Assembly: GCA_949825025.1 (NCBI GenBank)
Contig: CATKWE010000033.1
Span: forward strand, 1-64,000
Direction of reading: 5' to 3'
DNA: 64,000 bases
Origin: Siphlonurus alternatus
Lineage: Eukaryota > Arthropoda > Insecta > Ephemeroptera > Siphlonuridae
This document shows positions 10,096 to 19,366 of this stretch, one piece after another. Below the pieces are notes generated by a model. It was not told the DNA's origin. It searched no databases and was given only the letters and a program-made list of their open reading frames with translations. Numbering within the stretch: the first letter of the stretch is position 1; every line of letters begins with the position of its first letter. Both the position numbers and the translations under genes were made by a program.

Positions 10096-10997
10096 TAGAC
10101 TTCTTGCGAAACTAAAGTTTAGTATCAAAATTGCATAAACCAGCAATAAGATTAAATCTCAAAGCAAAACGTTTTCGTCTATTGCGGTAACGTTCAGCAA
10201 GAATTTTAAAACGTTTGATAAATCCGATAACATTTTCGTTGATTATTCTGTCGCTTGATACCAAGCGATTAAAAGCCTTATCTTCTTTAGTCAGCGGATT
10301 TTTCCTTGATTTCTTTTTAGGCAAAAGCGAATTTTTATGTAATTTAGCTATACCTAAATAGCCAGTATCCACCAAACTCTTTATCTTTTGAGATATTTGC
10401 AGTTTTGAGTCTTTGTAAAGCCTCAAATCATGTTTTTTACCATTAGCGAAAGATGTACAAATAACCTGTCTTGTGCCTTTGTCAACTACAACTTGCGTTT
10501 TCAGTGTATGTCGTTTTTTCTTCCCCGAATAGTACTTTCTTTGTTTTTTTTAGGTCTTTCGATAGGAGTTTCTGTCGCGTCTATCAGTATAACTTCATAT
10601 TCTAAGTCAATTTTGATTAGGGCTTTCTTCCCCGGTAAAGAGAACGTACCATCTTTTATTAAGACGTTTTCTACCCATTTTATTGTTCTGAATACATTAC
10701 TTTCATCAACACCATAACTTGCCACAATATGCGCATAAGTACGATATTCTCTCCAATACTCTAGTGTTGCAAGCAACATTTCAGGCAACTTCAATTTAGA
10801 CTTGCGACCACCTTTTTTATGCTTCTTTTTGTATGCCTCGCAAAGTATTTTTAACATCTCATCAAATGTGCTACGTTTTAAACCAGTTATTCTTCTAAAG
10901 TCTTCGTCAGTGTACCTTGTAAGCGTTTCATATTTCATATAATTATTCCTTTTTATACAAGTTATACCATATTATTTCTAGTTTCGCAAGAAGTCTA
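10096..10997 (-). mobile_element. IS5-family element A, apparently intact (902 bp)
   Basis: The terminal inverted repeat TAGACTTCTTGCGAAACTA is nearly perfect at both ends (10096 and 10997). The transposase is complete through a slip site. The R1 repeats in the window carry the same terminal TAGACTTCTTGCGAAA, so this element is the likely source of their transposase. Confidence 0.92.
10112..10938 (-). CDS. IS5-family transposase made by -1 frameshifting
   Basis: The upstream frame (10938-10501; MKYETLTRYTDEDFRRITG, then VILIDATETPIERPKK with the first Asp) and the downstream frame (ending 10112; VDTGYLGIAKLH, ...RIINENVIGFIKRFKI, ...FALRFNLIAGLCNF) are joined by a -1 slip on the A8 tract of CCTAAAAAAAAC (10544-10551). 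The slipped frame restores the family-typical ERPKK-Q-K-YYSGKKKRHT motif, which is strong evidence that the shift is programmed. Total length is about 270 residues. Confidence 0.88.
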
Positions 10998-11112
10998 TTA
11001 TAAGATAGCTTAGATACCGCTCTAGTAAGGCACAGCTTTTATTTTCTTTTAATGATGACATATTTACCAATCCTGTTCTATTAGTTTTTGAAGTTATCTT
11101 TTTTGAAATAGA

Positions 11113-11150
11113 AAAGCACACCTTGAAATAAAACAGTCAAAGTGTGCTTT
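11113..11150 (-). terminator. Rho-independent terminator
   Basis: AAAGCACAC and GTGTGCTTT form a 9-bp stem. On the minus strand it is followed by TTCTATTTC and lies about 80 bases after the gene at 11230-11559. The rest of 10998-11229 shows no gene. Confidence 0.6.
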
Positions 11151-11229
11151 GATTTATAAATTACTACTTAGATAATACTGTAAATTGCGTAGCAAGCGTG
11201 ATTCTGTACCAACATGCTTAATGCTTATA

Positions 11230-11559
11230 CTACGAGGGACTCAACGTTTGAAGAACTGCTACCGCATTGTCGACTCCAAATATGTCTGCGACAAAATCCA
11301 CTGTAACCATTGTTATGAATGGTGTTGCAAAAACAGTAGTTAGTAGTAATATTAGTTTCAATGCTTTATTTTTAATATTTCTTCTAGTAACAAGTTGAAT
11401 TGCTAAATATATAATGAAAAAAATTGGAGTAAAAGTCTTATTGAAACCTCCATCACCTGCCCAAAACCACCACAGCACAAGATATTCAAATAATACAATT
11501 GGAGATGCAATAATCCAAAAAATTACTGATAATATTTTTTTGTCATTTATTTTAATCAC
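11230..11559 (-). CDS. Small membrane protein of unknown function
   Basis: The product has 109 residues and three hydrophobic segments (about 10-32, 43-58 and 67-85), rich in Trp and aromatic residues in the first loop (LWWFWAGDGGF). No family is recognised. It is the last of three consecutive leftward small membrane-protein genes (12465, 12074, 11559), a pattern common among immunity genes beside polymorphic toxins. That role is speculative here. Confidence 0.55.
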   Translation of the reverse strand: MIKINDKKILSVIFWIIASPIVLFEYLVLWWFWAGDGGFNKTFTPIFFIIYLAIQLVTRRNIKNKALKLILLLTTVFATPFITMVTVDFVADIFGVDNAVAVLQTLSPS

Positions 11560-11610
11560 CCCATGCTTAATATTGATTTTTGTCTCCCTTTTAGAAAAAG
11601 ATTAGTATAA

Positions 11611-11709
11611 TACTAATCTTTTTTAGAACATAAAACAAAAATTTCTACAGCGTCAGCGTACCGCAAGGGGCGTAGAAATTTTCGTCTATCTTTTATTTAA
11701 AGATTAGTA
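11611..11709. repeat. R2-like short inverted-repeat element (R2c)
   Basis: TACTAATC at 11611 and GATTAGTA at 11709 match the ends of R2 (33461-33594, 61556-61690). The interior differs and holds a hairpin (AAATTTCTAC ... GTAGAAATTT). A further GATTAGTA lies just left (11602-11609), so two ends abut. Confidence 0.6.
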
Positions 11710-11726
11710 TAAACTTTTTTTGTTGT

Positions 11727-12074
11727 TTACTCCGAAAAAGCTTGTTTCCTGCTCTTGTAAAACCAACTACCCAAACCACATCCAATTAAAGAAATAACAG
11801 CGTATGCCAAAACGTAAACCCATGCCGTATAGTTGTAGAATACAAAAATGGTGGATAAAAATATTATTCCAATAAATAATGGAAATAATAAGCAAAACCC
11901 ATTTTTAAGTGCATAAAGCACAGAAGTAATTAGACATAAACTTGGAAAAACTAAAAACAGTAGAATGATAGAACCCATCATACCCATGCTATAATAATTA
12001 CTTATTAAAGGTAAAATATAAAAAGACAACAAGATGATTAATAGATATATCCACATTTTTTTTAAGATGTTCAT
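11727..12074 (-). CDS. Small membrane protein of unknown function
   Basis: Start at 12074, chosen because GAGGAG lies 9 bases upstream; the frame is open to 12119 without a ribosome site. The 115-residue product is almost entirely hydrophobic, with four predicted membrane segments and a basic tail (FYKSRKQAFSE). No recognised family. It may form a unit with the neighbouring membrane proteins. Confidence 0.55.
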   Translation of the reverse strand: MNILKKMWIYLLIILLSFYILPLISNYYSMGMMGSIILLFLVFPSLCLITSVLYALKNGFCLLFPLFIGIIFLSTIFVFYNYTAWVYVLAYAVISLIGCGLGSWFYKSRKQAFSE

Positions 12075-12144
12075 ATAAATTTGCTCCTCTGATACGATAA
12101 ATTTTATCTGAAAATTCATTTTTAAACACTTTCTCCGAAAATAC

Positions 12145-12465
12145 TTATTTTGAGCTTAAAAATCTTTTACTATTTGTAACATAAAGTTTTGACAACAGTA
12201 TAATCACCATCGAAAAGCTCCATAATAAGTTAAATATTGAAGATAGTGGCTCGTTTATGTTCAAAAAAAACACCGCACCACGTCCAAGCCAAATCAATGA
12301 CATTAGTATAGATATTACTGCTAGAAATCTAGTAATTTTTTTAATGTCTAAATTAGATGGTTCTTTAATATTTGTAAGCACTCCTAATGTTTTACCTTTA
12401 TAAAATAGACAAGCAAAAACTAAAACTAGTATCCCAGAAATAAAATACAAAAACGCAATAAACAT
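12145..12465 (-). CDS. Small membrane protein of unknown function
   Basis: The product has 106 residues and three hydrophobic segments (about 3-20, 44-65, 76-93) with a basic C-terminus. It resembles many short, weakly conserved membrane ORFs of Firmicutes (DUF3784-like length and layout), but I cannot assign a family firmly. The DNA between 12466 and 12641 looks like its promoter region and holds no other gene. Confidence 0.5.
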   Translation of the reverse strand: MFIAFLYFISGILVLVFACLFYKGKTLGVLTNIKEPSNLDIKKITRFLAVISILMSLIWLGRGAVFFLNINEPLSSIFNLLWSFSMVIILLSKLYVTNSKRFLSSK

Positions 12466-12641
12466 ATAATCACAACCGTTCTTAATATAAATACTCCGTT
12501 ACATAGATATAAAACCCTATAGCTCCGAAAACAATTCTTAGCCACGTCGCTATATCAATTCTATTATACTTTAATATACAGTATTTTAGTGCGAATTTCA
12601 ATATATTTCGGAATAAATGAATAAAATTAAAAATTGCAATA

Positions 12642-13829
12642 TTAAATGCACACCATAGATCACGAGTTATGCTACTGATTTTTCATTATAAACTTCTTTT
12701 GCTGATTTAAATCCAAATTTTTTTCTTGGGTAATTGTTTATCCAATCTTCAATTCTTTGAACTTCTTCCTCTGTCAAATTTTTGAAACTTGTGCCTTTTG
12801 GCAGAAAGCGTCTTATCATTTTGTTTATATTTTCATTAGTTCCTCTTTGCCATGGGGCGTAAGCATCTGCATAATAAACCTTTGTTCTAGGTATTGTTTT
12901 GTTTATTTTTGATTTTTCTATTTTTTCGTAATCCAAAAATTCGCTACCATTATCCACCGTAAAAGACTTGAACTTTTCTCGAAAATTTTTTGCCCCAAGC
13001 CCTTTTTCAAGCCTATCTAAAGCACTTTTAACTTCTTCTTGTTTTTTACTTTTCAGAAGTCTAATTATTTCATCACAACTGGCTCTCTCGCTTAGCACAA
13101 GCAAAATAGGCTCTCCTTCGCCCTTTACGCCTTCAACTGTATCCATTTCCCAATGCCCAACCGTTTGCCTGTCTTCTGCTTCTGCTGGTCTGTCGTGAAT
13201 TGTGCGCCCTTTCTTATTCAATTTCCTAATAATATTTTCTTCTTTTTTTATTGTCTTCTTTGTTGAATAAGCTCCGTACGTCAAGTCGTCACGCGTTGTT
13301 TTTATTACCTGTTTATCAATATAATTATAAATTGTTCTAAAACATATCTTTATTTTATTATTTTCGTTTCCTGCTATTGCATTTGCAATAACTTCAGGCG
13401 ATTTCTTATCTGAAATTTCATCTTCAATGTATTTTGCCAATTCATGGTCATTTGCTATTTTTAGTGTTGGACCTTTTGCTGTTCCGTTATAATCATGCAG
13501 TTGTTGCCCTATTACTGCACTGTATACATATTTTACTGTTAAATCGCTATTTAAATTTTCTACCAATCCTTTTTTTATTTCTCTGCTAATAGCAGAACGA
13601 CTTGGCGCTATTTCCTTTGCTATTTCACTTATGTTTTTCTTCTGTACGTTATACATATGCTCTATTATTATCCTATCAGATTTTGTTATATGTTGCTTTT
13701 TCTTTAAAATTACGTTATTATTTATTTGGCACAAGTTAATTCCCTCCTAAAATGACTTTGGTTTTGTCACCTTCATTTTATCAGAGCTTTTAACCTGTGC
13801 CTATTTTTATTTTGCTAGTGTGCATTTAA
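12642..13829 (-). mobile_element. IS30-family element, apparently intact
   Basis: Inverted repeats TTAAATGCACAC (12642) and GTGTGCATTTAA (13818-13829) bound an intact transposase gene. The flanks both contain AAATGAATAAAAT (about 12613 and 13845), outside the ends. Confidence 0.82.
12667..13734 (-). CDS. IS30-family transposase
   Basis: This 355-residue product has the IS30 layout: an N-terminal HTH (IIIEHMYNVQKKNISEIAKE, then SAISREIKKG), a linker, and an rve-type DDE core with HWEMDTVEG (Asp), FTVDNGSEF (Asp) and WQRGTNENINKMIRRFLPKG (Glu). The start is the TTG at 13734, preceded by AGGAGGG. The frame is uninterrupted, so the enzyme may be active. Confidence 0.95.
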   Translation of the reverse strand: MCQINNNVILKKKQHITKSDRIIIEHMYNVQKKNISEIAKEIAPSRSAISREIKKGLVENLNSDLTVKYVYSAVIGQQLHDYNGTAKGPTLKIANDHELAKYIEDEISDKKSPEVIANAIAGNENNKIKICFRTIYNYIDKQVIKTTRDDLTYGAYSTKKTIKKEENIIRKLNKKGRTIHDRPAEAEDRQTVGHWEMDTVEGVKGEGEPILLVLSERASCDEIIRLLKSKKQEEVKSALDRLEKGLGAKNFREKFKSFTVDNGSEFLDYEKIEKSKINKTIPRTKVYYADAYAPWQRGTNENINKMIRRFLPKGTSFKNLTEEEVQRIEDWINNYPRKKFGFKSAKEVYNEKSVA

Positions 13830-13882
13830 TTATACAATGTTCCTAAATGAATAAAATATTCAATTCCCCGTAAACTATTTCT

Positions 13883-14026
13883 TCATTTTAAGGAGAGTAG
13901 GTAACTTTCCAGCTTATCTTCTAAAGTGGTGGTTGTATCTGCAAAGCTAATTTTCACAACAACATTTCCACATTTGTAACAGTACGGATTTTTTATTTGT
14001 CTTAGATCACGGAAATTTAGTTTCAT
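13883..14026 (-). pseudogene. Small-gene remnant fused to the end of ISAs1-B
   Basis: A 47-codon frame starts in the ISAs1-B terminal repeat (TGATG overlap with the transposase stop) and continues outside the element as NPYCYKCGNVVVKISFADTT... to a TGA at 13883. The outside part is probably the 3' end of a gene that the IS interrupted. The KISF-TTTTLEDKL pattern recalls TnpW-type small proteins of conjugative transposons, at low confidence. Confidence 0.35.
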
Positions 14027-15195
14027 CACAAAAACTTAACTATATTTACAGGGTTAAGCAAGCAATCAAACATAAAGCCTGAAAATGGGGTTTTTAGAGA
14101 ATGCTCATTTTTATAATTTTTAATGCAATTAAGCACAATTTTTCTAATGATATTAAGATTTTCTTGTGTACGCTGTTCGGCAACTCTACAAAAATCTTCG
14201 CTAAAATGAACATCAAGTAACCAGTGCATTGTTTCAACAGTCCATTCAAAGCGAGAATGGTTTAATAGTTCTTCAGCTGTAAGATTACGGCTTGAGATAA
14301 AATAATGCCATACATTTGTTTTATTGCCTGATGCTTCAACTTGAGTATTTATTGCCCCAATGCACGCCAAATTTGACCATTCGTTTTTGTCGAAAAGCCA
14401 ATCAGTGTCGTTTGTAACATACGCTGTTCTTGTTTCAATTCGTTCACGATTTTTCTCTGTTTTTCTAATTTTACTCATGGTTTCTTGCAGAGATTTATCA
14501 TTAACATAATCAGCGATTTCTGACTTAAGAACAGGATGATTGTCTTTTACTGATAACAAATAATCACCGCCGTTTTCAGTAATTGTTTTCGCTGTTTCCT
14601 TCTGGCAATTAAGGGCGTCCGCTACAACTAAGCAACCTTTGATATCTAAAAGTTTAATAAGTTCCTGTACAGCAGGAATTTCATTGCTTTTGTTATTAAC
14701 AGCTTTTTGTCCTAGAGTTATTCCAAGCTCGGCTAAGTGTCCGCTTACTATGTGCAACGGCTTTGCGTAGTTTTTCATTTTCCCTGTGGAACGAACTGTT
14801 TTTCCATCAAAAGATATTGTATTATTTTTAGTTTGCCCTCCTACTAAACTTAATGCCCATTTTATAAAACATTCATTAAACGAATTCGGGTCTATCATAC
14901 CGAGAATTTGAGTAAACCATGAATAACATGGTATTTCTGTTATACCACAATACTCTTTTATAAATTCTCCTACTCTCTCATCCGTAGCCCATTTTTGTAT
15001 TTGCTTTAGGCTTTTAAGCCCGCAGAATGTGCCTAGGATTGTTATTACGATTGTTTCTGTCAAGTTGTAAAAATATCCATTATAATCTTTTATCGTTTCT
15101 ATTCCATCAAAATATTCTTCAAAGTTTTCTGTTATTTTCTTCATGTTTTTATTATACCACATTTTTCTTGATAAAACTAAATTTCCGTGGTCTTA
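14002..15195 (-). mobile_element. ISAs1-family element B
   Basis: Ends TTAGATCACGGAAATTTAGT (14002) and the near-complement AACTAAATTTCCGTGGTCTT (to about 15194) form the inverted repeats. Its right end abuts an IS630-C left end at 15198. Confidence 0.82.
14026..15144 (-). CDS. ISAs1-family transposase
   Basis: The 372-residue product from ATG 15144 shows TISFDGKTVRSTGK (first Asp), VVADALNCQKETAK (second Asp) and RFEWTVETMHWLLDVHFSED (Glu region with the H-repeat signature). The frame is intact. It is only distantly related to the broken ISAs1-A transposase. An upstream start at 15162 is possible. Confidence 0.93.
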   Translation of the reverse strand: MKKITENFEEYFDGIETIKDYNGYFYNLTETIVITILGTFCGLKSLKQIQKWATDERVGEFIKEYCGITEIPCYSWFTQILGMIDPNSFNECFIKWALSLVGGQTKNNTISFDGKTVRSTGKMKNYAKPLHIVSGHLAELGITLGQKAVNNKSNEIPAVQELIKLLDIKGCLVVADALNCQKETAKTITENGGDYLLSVKDNHPVLKSEIADYVNDKSLQETMSKIRKTEKNRERIETRTAYVTNDTDWLFDKNEWSNLACIGAINTQVEASGNKTNVWHYFISSRNLTAEELLNHSRFEWTVETMHWLLDVHFSEDFCRVAEQRTQENLNIIRKIVLNCIKNYKNEHSLKTPFSGFMFDCLLNPVNIVKFL

Positions 15196-15199
15196 GATA

Positions 15200-15334
15200 T
15201 AGCAACTTGACATTTTATAGTCTAAGTGTTACCATTTGTAGTAACTAGGGGTGATTACAGATGGCAAAACCAATCTCAATGGAGAAGAGAGCGGCTATAA
15301 TAAAACATATGCAAGCTGGCGAAAGTAAAGAAAG
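15200..15334 (+). pseudogene. IS630-C left end and transposase N-terminus
   Basis: TAGCAACTTGACATTTTATA begins the element at 15200, and MAKPISMEKRAAIIKHMQAG starts at 15261. The same start occurs at 25896 on the minus strand. The fragment is cut after about 24 codons by the ISL3 element at 15335. Confidence 0.8.
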
Positions 15335-16631
15335 GGTTCTTCGCTATTTTGTGTGGAATTATAAAATGTAGTATGATATAGTAAAATTAAAAAAGGAAAA
15401 CCAACATGAGACCAGAGCAGCAGTTATTTACAGTGGTACTAGGCTTAGAAAAACCGTGGGAAGTAAGAGATATTAACTTTGAGGCAGAAAGCAGCAGGCT
15501 AGATATTAAGATAGATTTTGACAGAGCCTCGTTATTTCCATGTCCAGAATGTGGCAAGTTATGCAACTTGAAAGATAGTAAAGAAAAAACGTGGCGACAC
15601 CTTAATTTTTTTCAACATGAATGCTACCTTACAGCGAGAACGCCAAGGACAGAATGCGAGGAACACGGGGTTCACCAAGTTAATGTGCCTTGGGCGCGGG
15701 AAAGGTCGGGGTTTACCCTATTATTCGAGGCTTTTGTAATAGCACTGCTAAAGAAAATGTCAGTAAAAAGCGTGGCTGAGCTACTAAATGTACATGACAC
15801 AAAACTATGGAGAGTGTTTGGACATTACATCTGCAAAACAAGGAAGTTACAAGATTATAGCGATGTATCAAAAGTAGGAATTGACGAAACTTCCAGCAAA
15901 AAATGCCACAAATATATTAGCTTGTTCGTCGATTTAGACAAAAGAAAACTCCTTTTTGGAACGTCTGGAAGGAAAGCGGAGGTTGTAAAAACCTTTGCTG
16001 AAGATTTAAAAGAACACAAAGGAAACCCACAAAATGTTACTGTAGCTTGCTGTGATTTATCTCCAAGTTTTACTTCGGGTGTAAAAAAACATTTAAAAAA
16101 TGCAAAGTTAACTTACGATAAATTTCATATTATAAAGCTTGTAAACGAGGCAATGGATGGGGTTAGGCGTAGTGAAGTAAGTAAAAAGAGCGAGTACAAA
16201 AAAACAAGATATGTATTGCTGAAGAACCCTAAAAACTTAACACCTAAACAAAAACAGAAACTTGAAACTATAACAAAAGATAATTCTGAAATTGCACGAG
16301 CATATAATTTAAAAATAACTTTTAGCGACTTATTTGCTTGCCAAAATAAAGAGGAAGCTGAGATTTTTCTGCAAAAATGGATTAACTGGGCGCAACGATC
16401 TCGGCTAAAACCATTTGTTAGGCTTAAAAAAACCATCGCAAAACATAAAACCGAAATATTAAACTGGTTTGATTCCAAAGTATCAAATGGTATATTAGAA
16501 GGAATTAATAGCTTAGTTCAAAACGCTAGAAACCGAGCAAGAGGATACCGCAACGATACAAATTTCATTAATATGTGTTATCTTATAGCTGGCAAATGGT
16601 AAGTGATTTCCACACAAAATAGCGAAGAACC
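15335..16631 (+). mobile_element. ISL3-family element, complete
   Basis: Perfect inverted repeats begin GGTTCTTCGCTATTTTGTGT at 15335 and end with the complement at 16631. ISL3 elements normally make 8-bp duplications. The flanks here (IS630-C on the left, Rhs remnant starting GATTAATT on the right) do not match, so the two sides were brought together by recombination or deletion. Confidence 0.92.
15406..16602 (+). CDS. ISL3-family transposase
   Basis: This is a full-length 398-residue ISL3 transposase: an N-terminal zinc finger (CPECGKLCNL... with further Cys/His in TECEEHG), an HTH segment (VKSVAELLNVHDTKLWR), then the DDE core with VGIDETSSKKCHKY, VACCDLSPSF and the C-terminal SNGILEGINSLVQNARNRAR motif. 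An AAAAGGAAAACC stretch upstream serves as ribosome site. Confidence 0.96.
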   Translation: MRPEQQLFTVVLGLEKPWEVRDINFEAESSRLDIKIDFDRASLFPCPECGKLCNLKDSKEKTWRHLNFFQHECYLTARTPRTECEEHGVHQVNVPWARERSGFTLLFEAFVIALLKKMSVKSVAELLNVHDTKLWRVFGHYICKTRKLQDYSDVSKVGIDETSSKKCHKYISLFVDLDKRKLLFGTSGRKAEVVKTFAEDLKEHKGNPQNVTVACCDLSPSFTSGVKKHLKNAKLTYDKFHIIKLVNEAMDGVRRSEVSKKSEYKKTRYVLLKNPKNLTPKQKQKLETITKDNSEIARAYNLKITFSDLFACQNKEEAEIFLQKWINWAQRSRLKPFVRLKKTIAKHKTEILNWFDSKVSNGILEGINSLVQNARNRARGYRNDTNFINMCYLIAGKW

Positions 16632-17157
16632 GATTAATTATCTCAAAGGATTCATACCAAAGTGAAACTAAAACATCTTTTGACGGTGATGGTCACACTA
16701 TATCTGAATCAGATAAAGAAGGCAATTTAACAAAATACGAATATGATTCTATGGGAAGAATTACAAAGGAAATATATGCCGACAATACTTTCTCTCTAAT
16801 GGAATATGACGTAAACGGAAACTTATCTGCTAAGACAGATTCAGCCAACAATAGATATGAATACAAATACGATAAAAACAACCGTAGAATAGAAACCAAA
16901 ACACCTCTTGGCTCAATTACAAAAACAACCTATAATAAAAGAGGCGAAGTGTCATCAAGAGTAGATGCTAAGGGTGGAGAAACTACTTATTCTTATGACG
17001 GAAATGGAAATAAAGTTAAAGAAATTAACCAACTTGGTGGCGTTAAAGAGTTTACATATGATTCGCTTAATCGCATAAAAACTGAAAAAGACGAAGATGG
17101 CGGACTAACAGAATACACTTATGATCAGAATGGAAATGTTTTAACTATTAAGGACGC
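16632..17157 (+). pseudogene. Rhs/YD-repeat protein, internal fragment
   Basis: An open frame without stop from the ISL3 edge to the IS630-A insertion carries at least six YD repeats: KYEYDSMGRITKE, LMEYDVNGNLSAK, YEYKYDKNNRR, TTYSYDGNGNKVK, EFTYDSLNRIKTE, TEYTYDQNGNVLT. YD/Rhs shells encapsulate C-terminal effectors of polymorphic secretion systems. Both ends are missing. The IS630-A insertion at TA 17158-17159 follows, and the next host sequence (18062) is a lysozyme-like C-terminus in another frame, so DNA has been lost between them. Confidence 0.85.
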
Positions 17158-17159
17158 TA

Positions 17160-18059
17160 TAGCTATTTTTATTGAAAACAAGCTTAAAGTATGGTAAAAT
17201 TAACCTATGGCATATTCAGTAGATACAAGGAAACTTGTCCTCAATTATTTAGAAAAAGGACATACATATAAGCAAGCGTATTTGGAACTTGGCGTAAGCG
17301 AAAGCACAATAAAAGAGTGGAAAAAGCTCCTAAAAGAAACAGGAAGCTTAGAAATGCGTCCATTGGAGAGGACGACAAGCAAATTTCATTCTAAAGAGCT
17401 TGAAGCGTACGTAAATGAGTATCCCGATGCAACATTGAGTGATATAGCGACACATTTTGGTGGTACGACATCTGGAGCCTTTCACGCTTTGGAACGTGAA
17501 AAAATCACCTTTAAAAAAAGAGCCATTTTACAAAGAACGTAACGAAGTAGAGCGCGTAGCGTTTGACTGCGAAATATCCGAAACGCCACCGGGGACAGAC
17601 ATAGTTTATGTGGATGAATGTGGCATAAACAAACATTTGAGCAGAGAATATGGTCGCTCAAAGCGTGGAAAACGGGTGTGCTTAATGACTTATGGGCGCA
17701 AATTTAAAAAACTAAATTGCATTGGCGGCATGGTCGGAGGTAAGATGCTTGCCTTTATGAAATACGAATGGAACACAAATACTGCTTGGTTTAATGAGTG
17801 GTTCGAATGGTTTTTGTGCCCGCTCTTAAAACAAGGTAGCGTTATCATAATGGATAATGCGGCTTTCCATAAAAAATCTGATGTACATAAAATTGCGGCA
17901 TCATATGGTTGCTGTGTTATTTTCTTGCCGCCTTATTCGCCAGATAAAAATAAAATTGAAAAATTTTGGGCTAATTTGAAAAATTGGCTACGTCTAAACG
18001 CCAAATTTTTCGCTACAATTCAAGACGCTATTACAGCTTATTTTAAAAGAGAATAGCTA
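17160..18059 (+). mobile_element. IS630-A copy 3 (900 bp)
   Basis: Same element in the opposite orientation, flanked by TA at 17158-17159 and 18060-18061. The left flank is the Rhs fragment and the right flank a lysozyme-like remnant, in different frames. Confidence 0.95.
17207..18056 (+). CDS. IS630-A transposase (orfA/orfB, frameshift)
   Basis: OrfA is 17207-17542 and orfB continues to 18056. The slip tract is CCTTTAAAAAAAG with A7 at 17513-17519. The orfA frame reads AAA AAA AGA and orfB resumes at GAG 17520, a net +1 (or -2) shift that joins EKITFKK to EPFYKERNE. All catalytic residues are present. Confidence 0.92.
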
Positions 18060-18061
18060 TA

Positions 18062-18227
18062 TGGATCTCCGTATAAAATGTCATTTGCTAAATATATTAT
18101 TTCAGAAAATGATCCCGGAGAATTAGCATTAGTGTTTCATGGAAACTTCGAGAGATCAACAGATAATGAAAAAACAAAACAAGAAAGGATGAAGAGCGCC
18201 AGAGATTGGTACGATTATATTAAATAA
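18062..18227 (+). pseudogene. Phage-tail-lysozyme-like domain, C-terminal remnant
   Basis: About 54 residues end at TAA 18225-18227. The pattern ELALVFHGNFERS followed by RMKSARDWYDYI matches the C-terminal end of Phage_lysozyme2-type muramidases (a..F...fERs......R...A..wY.y), known in wall-degrading tail proteins and effectors. The catalytic N-terminal part is missing. A gene for an exported protein begins 83 bases later. Assignment is from pattern recognition. Confidence 0.55.
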
Positions 18228-18309
18228 CCGTACATATGATATGCTCTTTATAACCGTTTACATCCTACACATTTCATTTAAAATATTTTTACGAAAGGAA
18301 CGTTTTTAT

Positions 18310-19254
18310 ATGAAAAAGCTATGCTTAATAACCATCGTTTTATTAATATTAGCTAACAATACAAATATTAACCAATTATATATTTTAAAAAGTTTTTCAA
18401 GCCAAAATGATGTGGCATATTACGACAACAATAAAAAATCTTATTCAATTTCTAACATAAGCAGATCATCTTATAATTTTTCAGAAAAAAAACTAGATAA
18501 AATTGACTATAGTCAATTTATTAATAAGATTTGGGTTGAAAAAGAATGGAATTATGATAAAGCATACTCTTATCCTTGTTCATTTTTTATTACAAATATT
18601 ACAAATGATAAAATCTCTGGAAAACTCGCTACAAACAAAGTTGCTTACCCTGAATCTTTTACTGCTCTTGATGGTATTACTGACCCCGACCTACAAAGTC
18701 ACTTAGCTTATTTTACTGGAGTAATCGAAGAAAATATTGCCGTATGTCAATTTATTAGTAAAGACGGGAAGACAGGAACTATTAAATTACAATTTAAAGA
18801 AAACAACGAGATTGAGGCTAAAATAAATTGTGATACTATTGATTTTATGGATAAAAGGCAAAATGGGGATAAATTAATTTTTAAACCTCATAACATCTCT
18901 GATTTAAAAGGTATTTATAACAAAAAGACTAAAGTTTATAAGACAGAATTAAATACATGGGGAAGTGTAAATATTGTGACAGTATGGTTCGATGGCATGA
19001 AACCATTTCCAGATGTATTTTTAACAAATGAGCACAATGATATTTTTTATAACTTCGGGGCATTTCCAACTGGAAGTGAGATTATAGATGTTTCCATTGA
19101 TGATATTAACGGTGGTTATTTGAAAAAGATAAAATTCACTTTGGGTTTTGTAAATTACAAGACTGGTATCACAGATAAATCAGACCCAACGTATTGTATT
19201 GCTTATCAATTGAACAATGGTTTGTTTTATTCTGAATTTATCGAGCCAAATTAA
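18310..19254 (+). CDS. Exported protein of unknown function; candidate immunity protein
   Basis: The start at 18310 follows GAAAGGA; the frame is open from 18241 without a ribosome site. The 314-residue product begins with a signal peptide or anchor (MKKLCLITIVLLILANNTNI) and continues as a beta-rich soluble domain with several Asp/Asn-rich turns. I do not recognise the family. It directly follows a lysozyme-domain remnant, so an extracytoplasmic immunity role is plausible but unproven. Confidence 0.6.
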   Translation: MKKLCLITIVLLILANNTNINQLYILKSFSSQNDVAYYDNNKKSYSISNISRSSYNFSEKKLDKIDYSQFINKIWVEKEWNYDKAYSYPCSFFITNITNDKISGKLATNKVAYPESFTALDGITDPDLQSHLAYFTGVIEENIAVCQFISKDGKTGTIKLQFKENNEIEAKINCDTIDFMDKRQNGDKLIFKPHNISDLKGIYNKKTKVYKTELNTWGSVNIVTVWFDGMKPFPDVFLTNEHNDIFYNFGAFPTGSEIIDVSIDDINGGYLKKIKFTLGFVNYKTGITDKSDPTYCIAYQLNNGLFYSEFIEPN

Positions 19255-19366
19255 AATGTATAAATAATTTTATGTCAAGTATCATTCCATGATATTATAA
19301 AAATGGAGGGATATTTTATGAAGGGCTTTATACTAACGACACAGAATCTATTAAAATCATGTCATA

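Noticed and set aside
12613..13857. AAATGAATAAAAT as the IS30 target duplication
   Set aside because: It lies about 15-30 bases outside the inverted repeats on both sides and is far longer than normal IS30 duplications of 2-4 bp; probably chance in AT-rich DNA or an older repeat.
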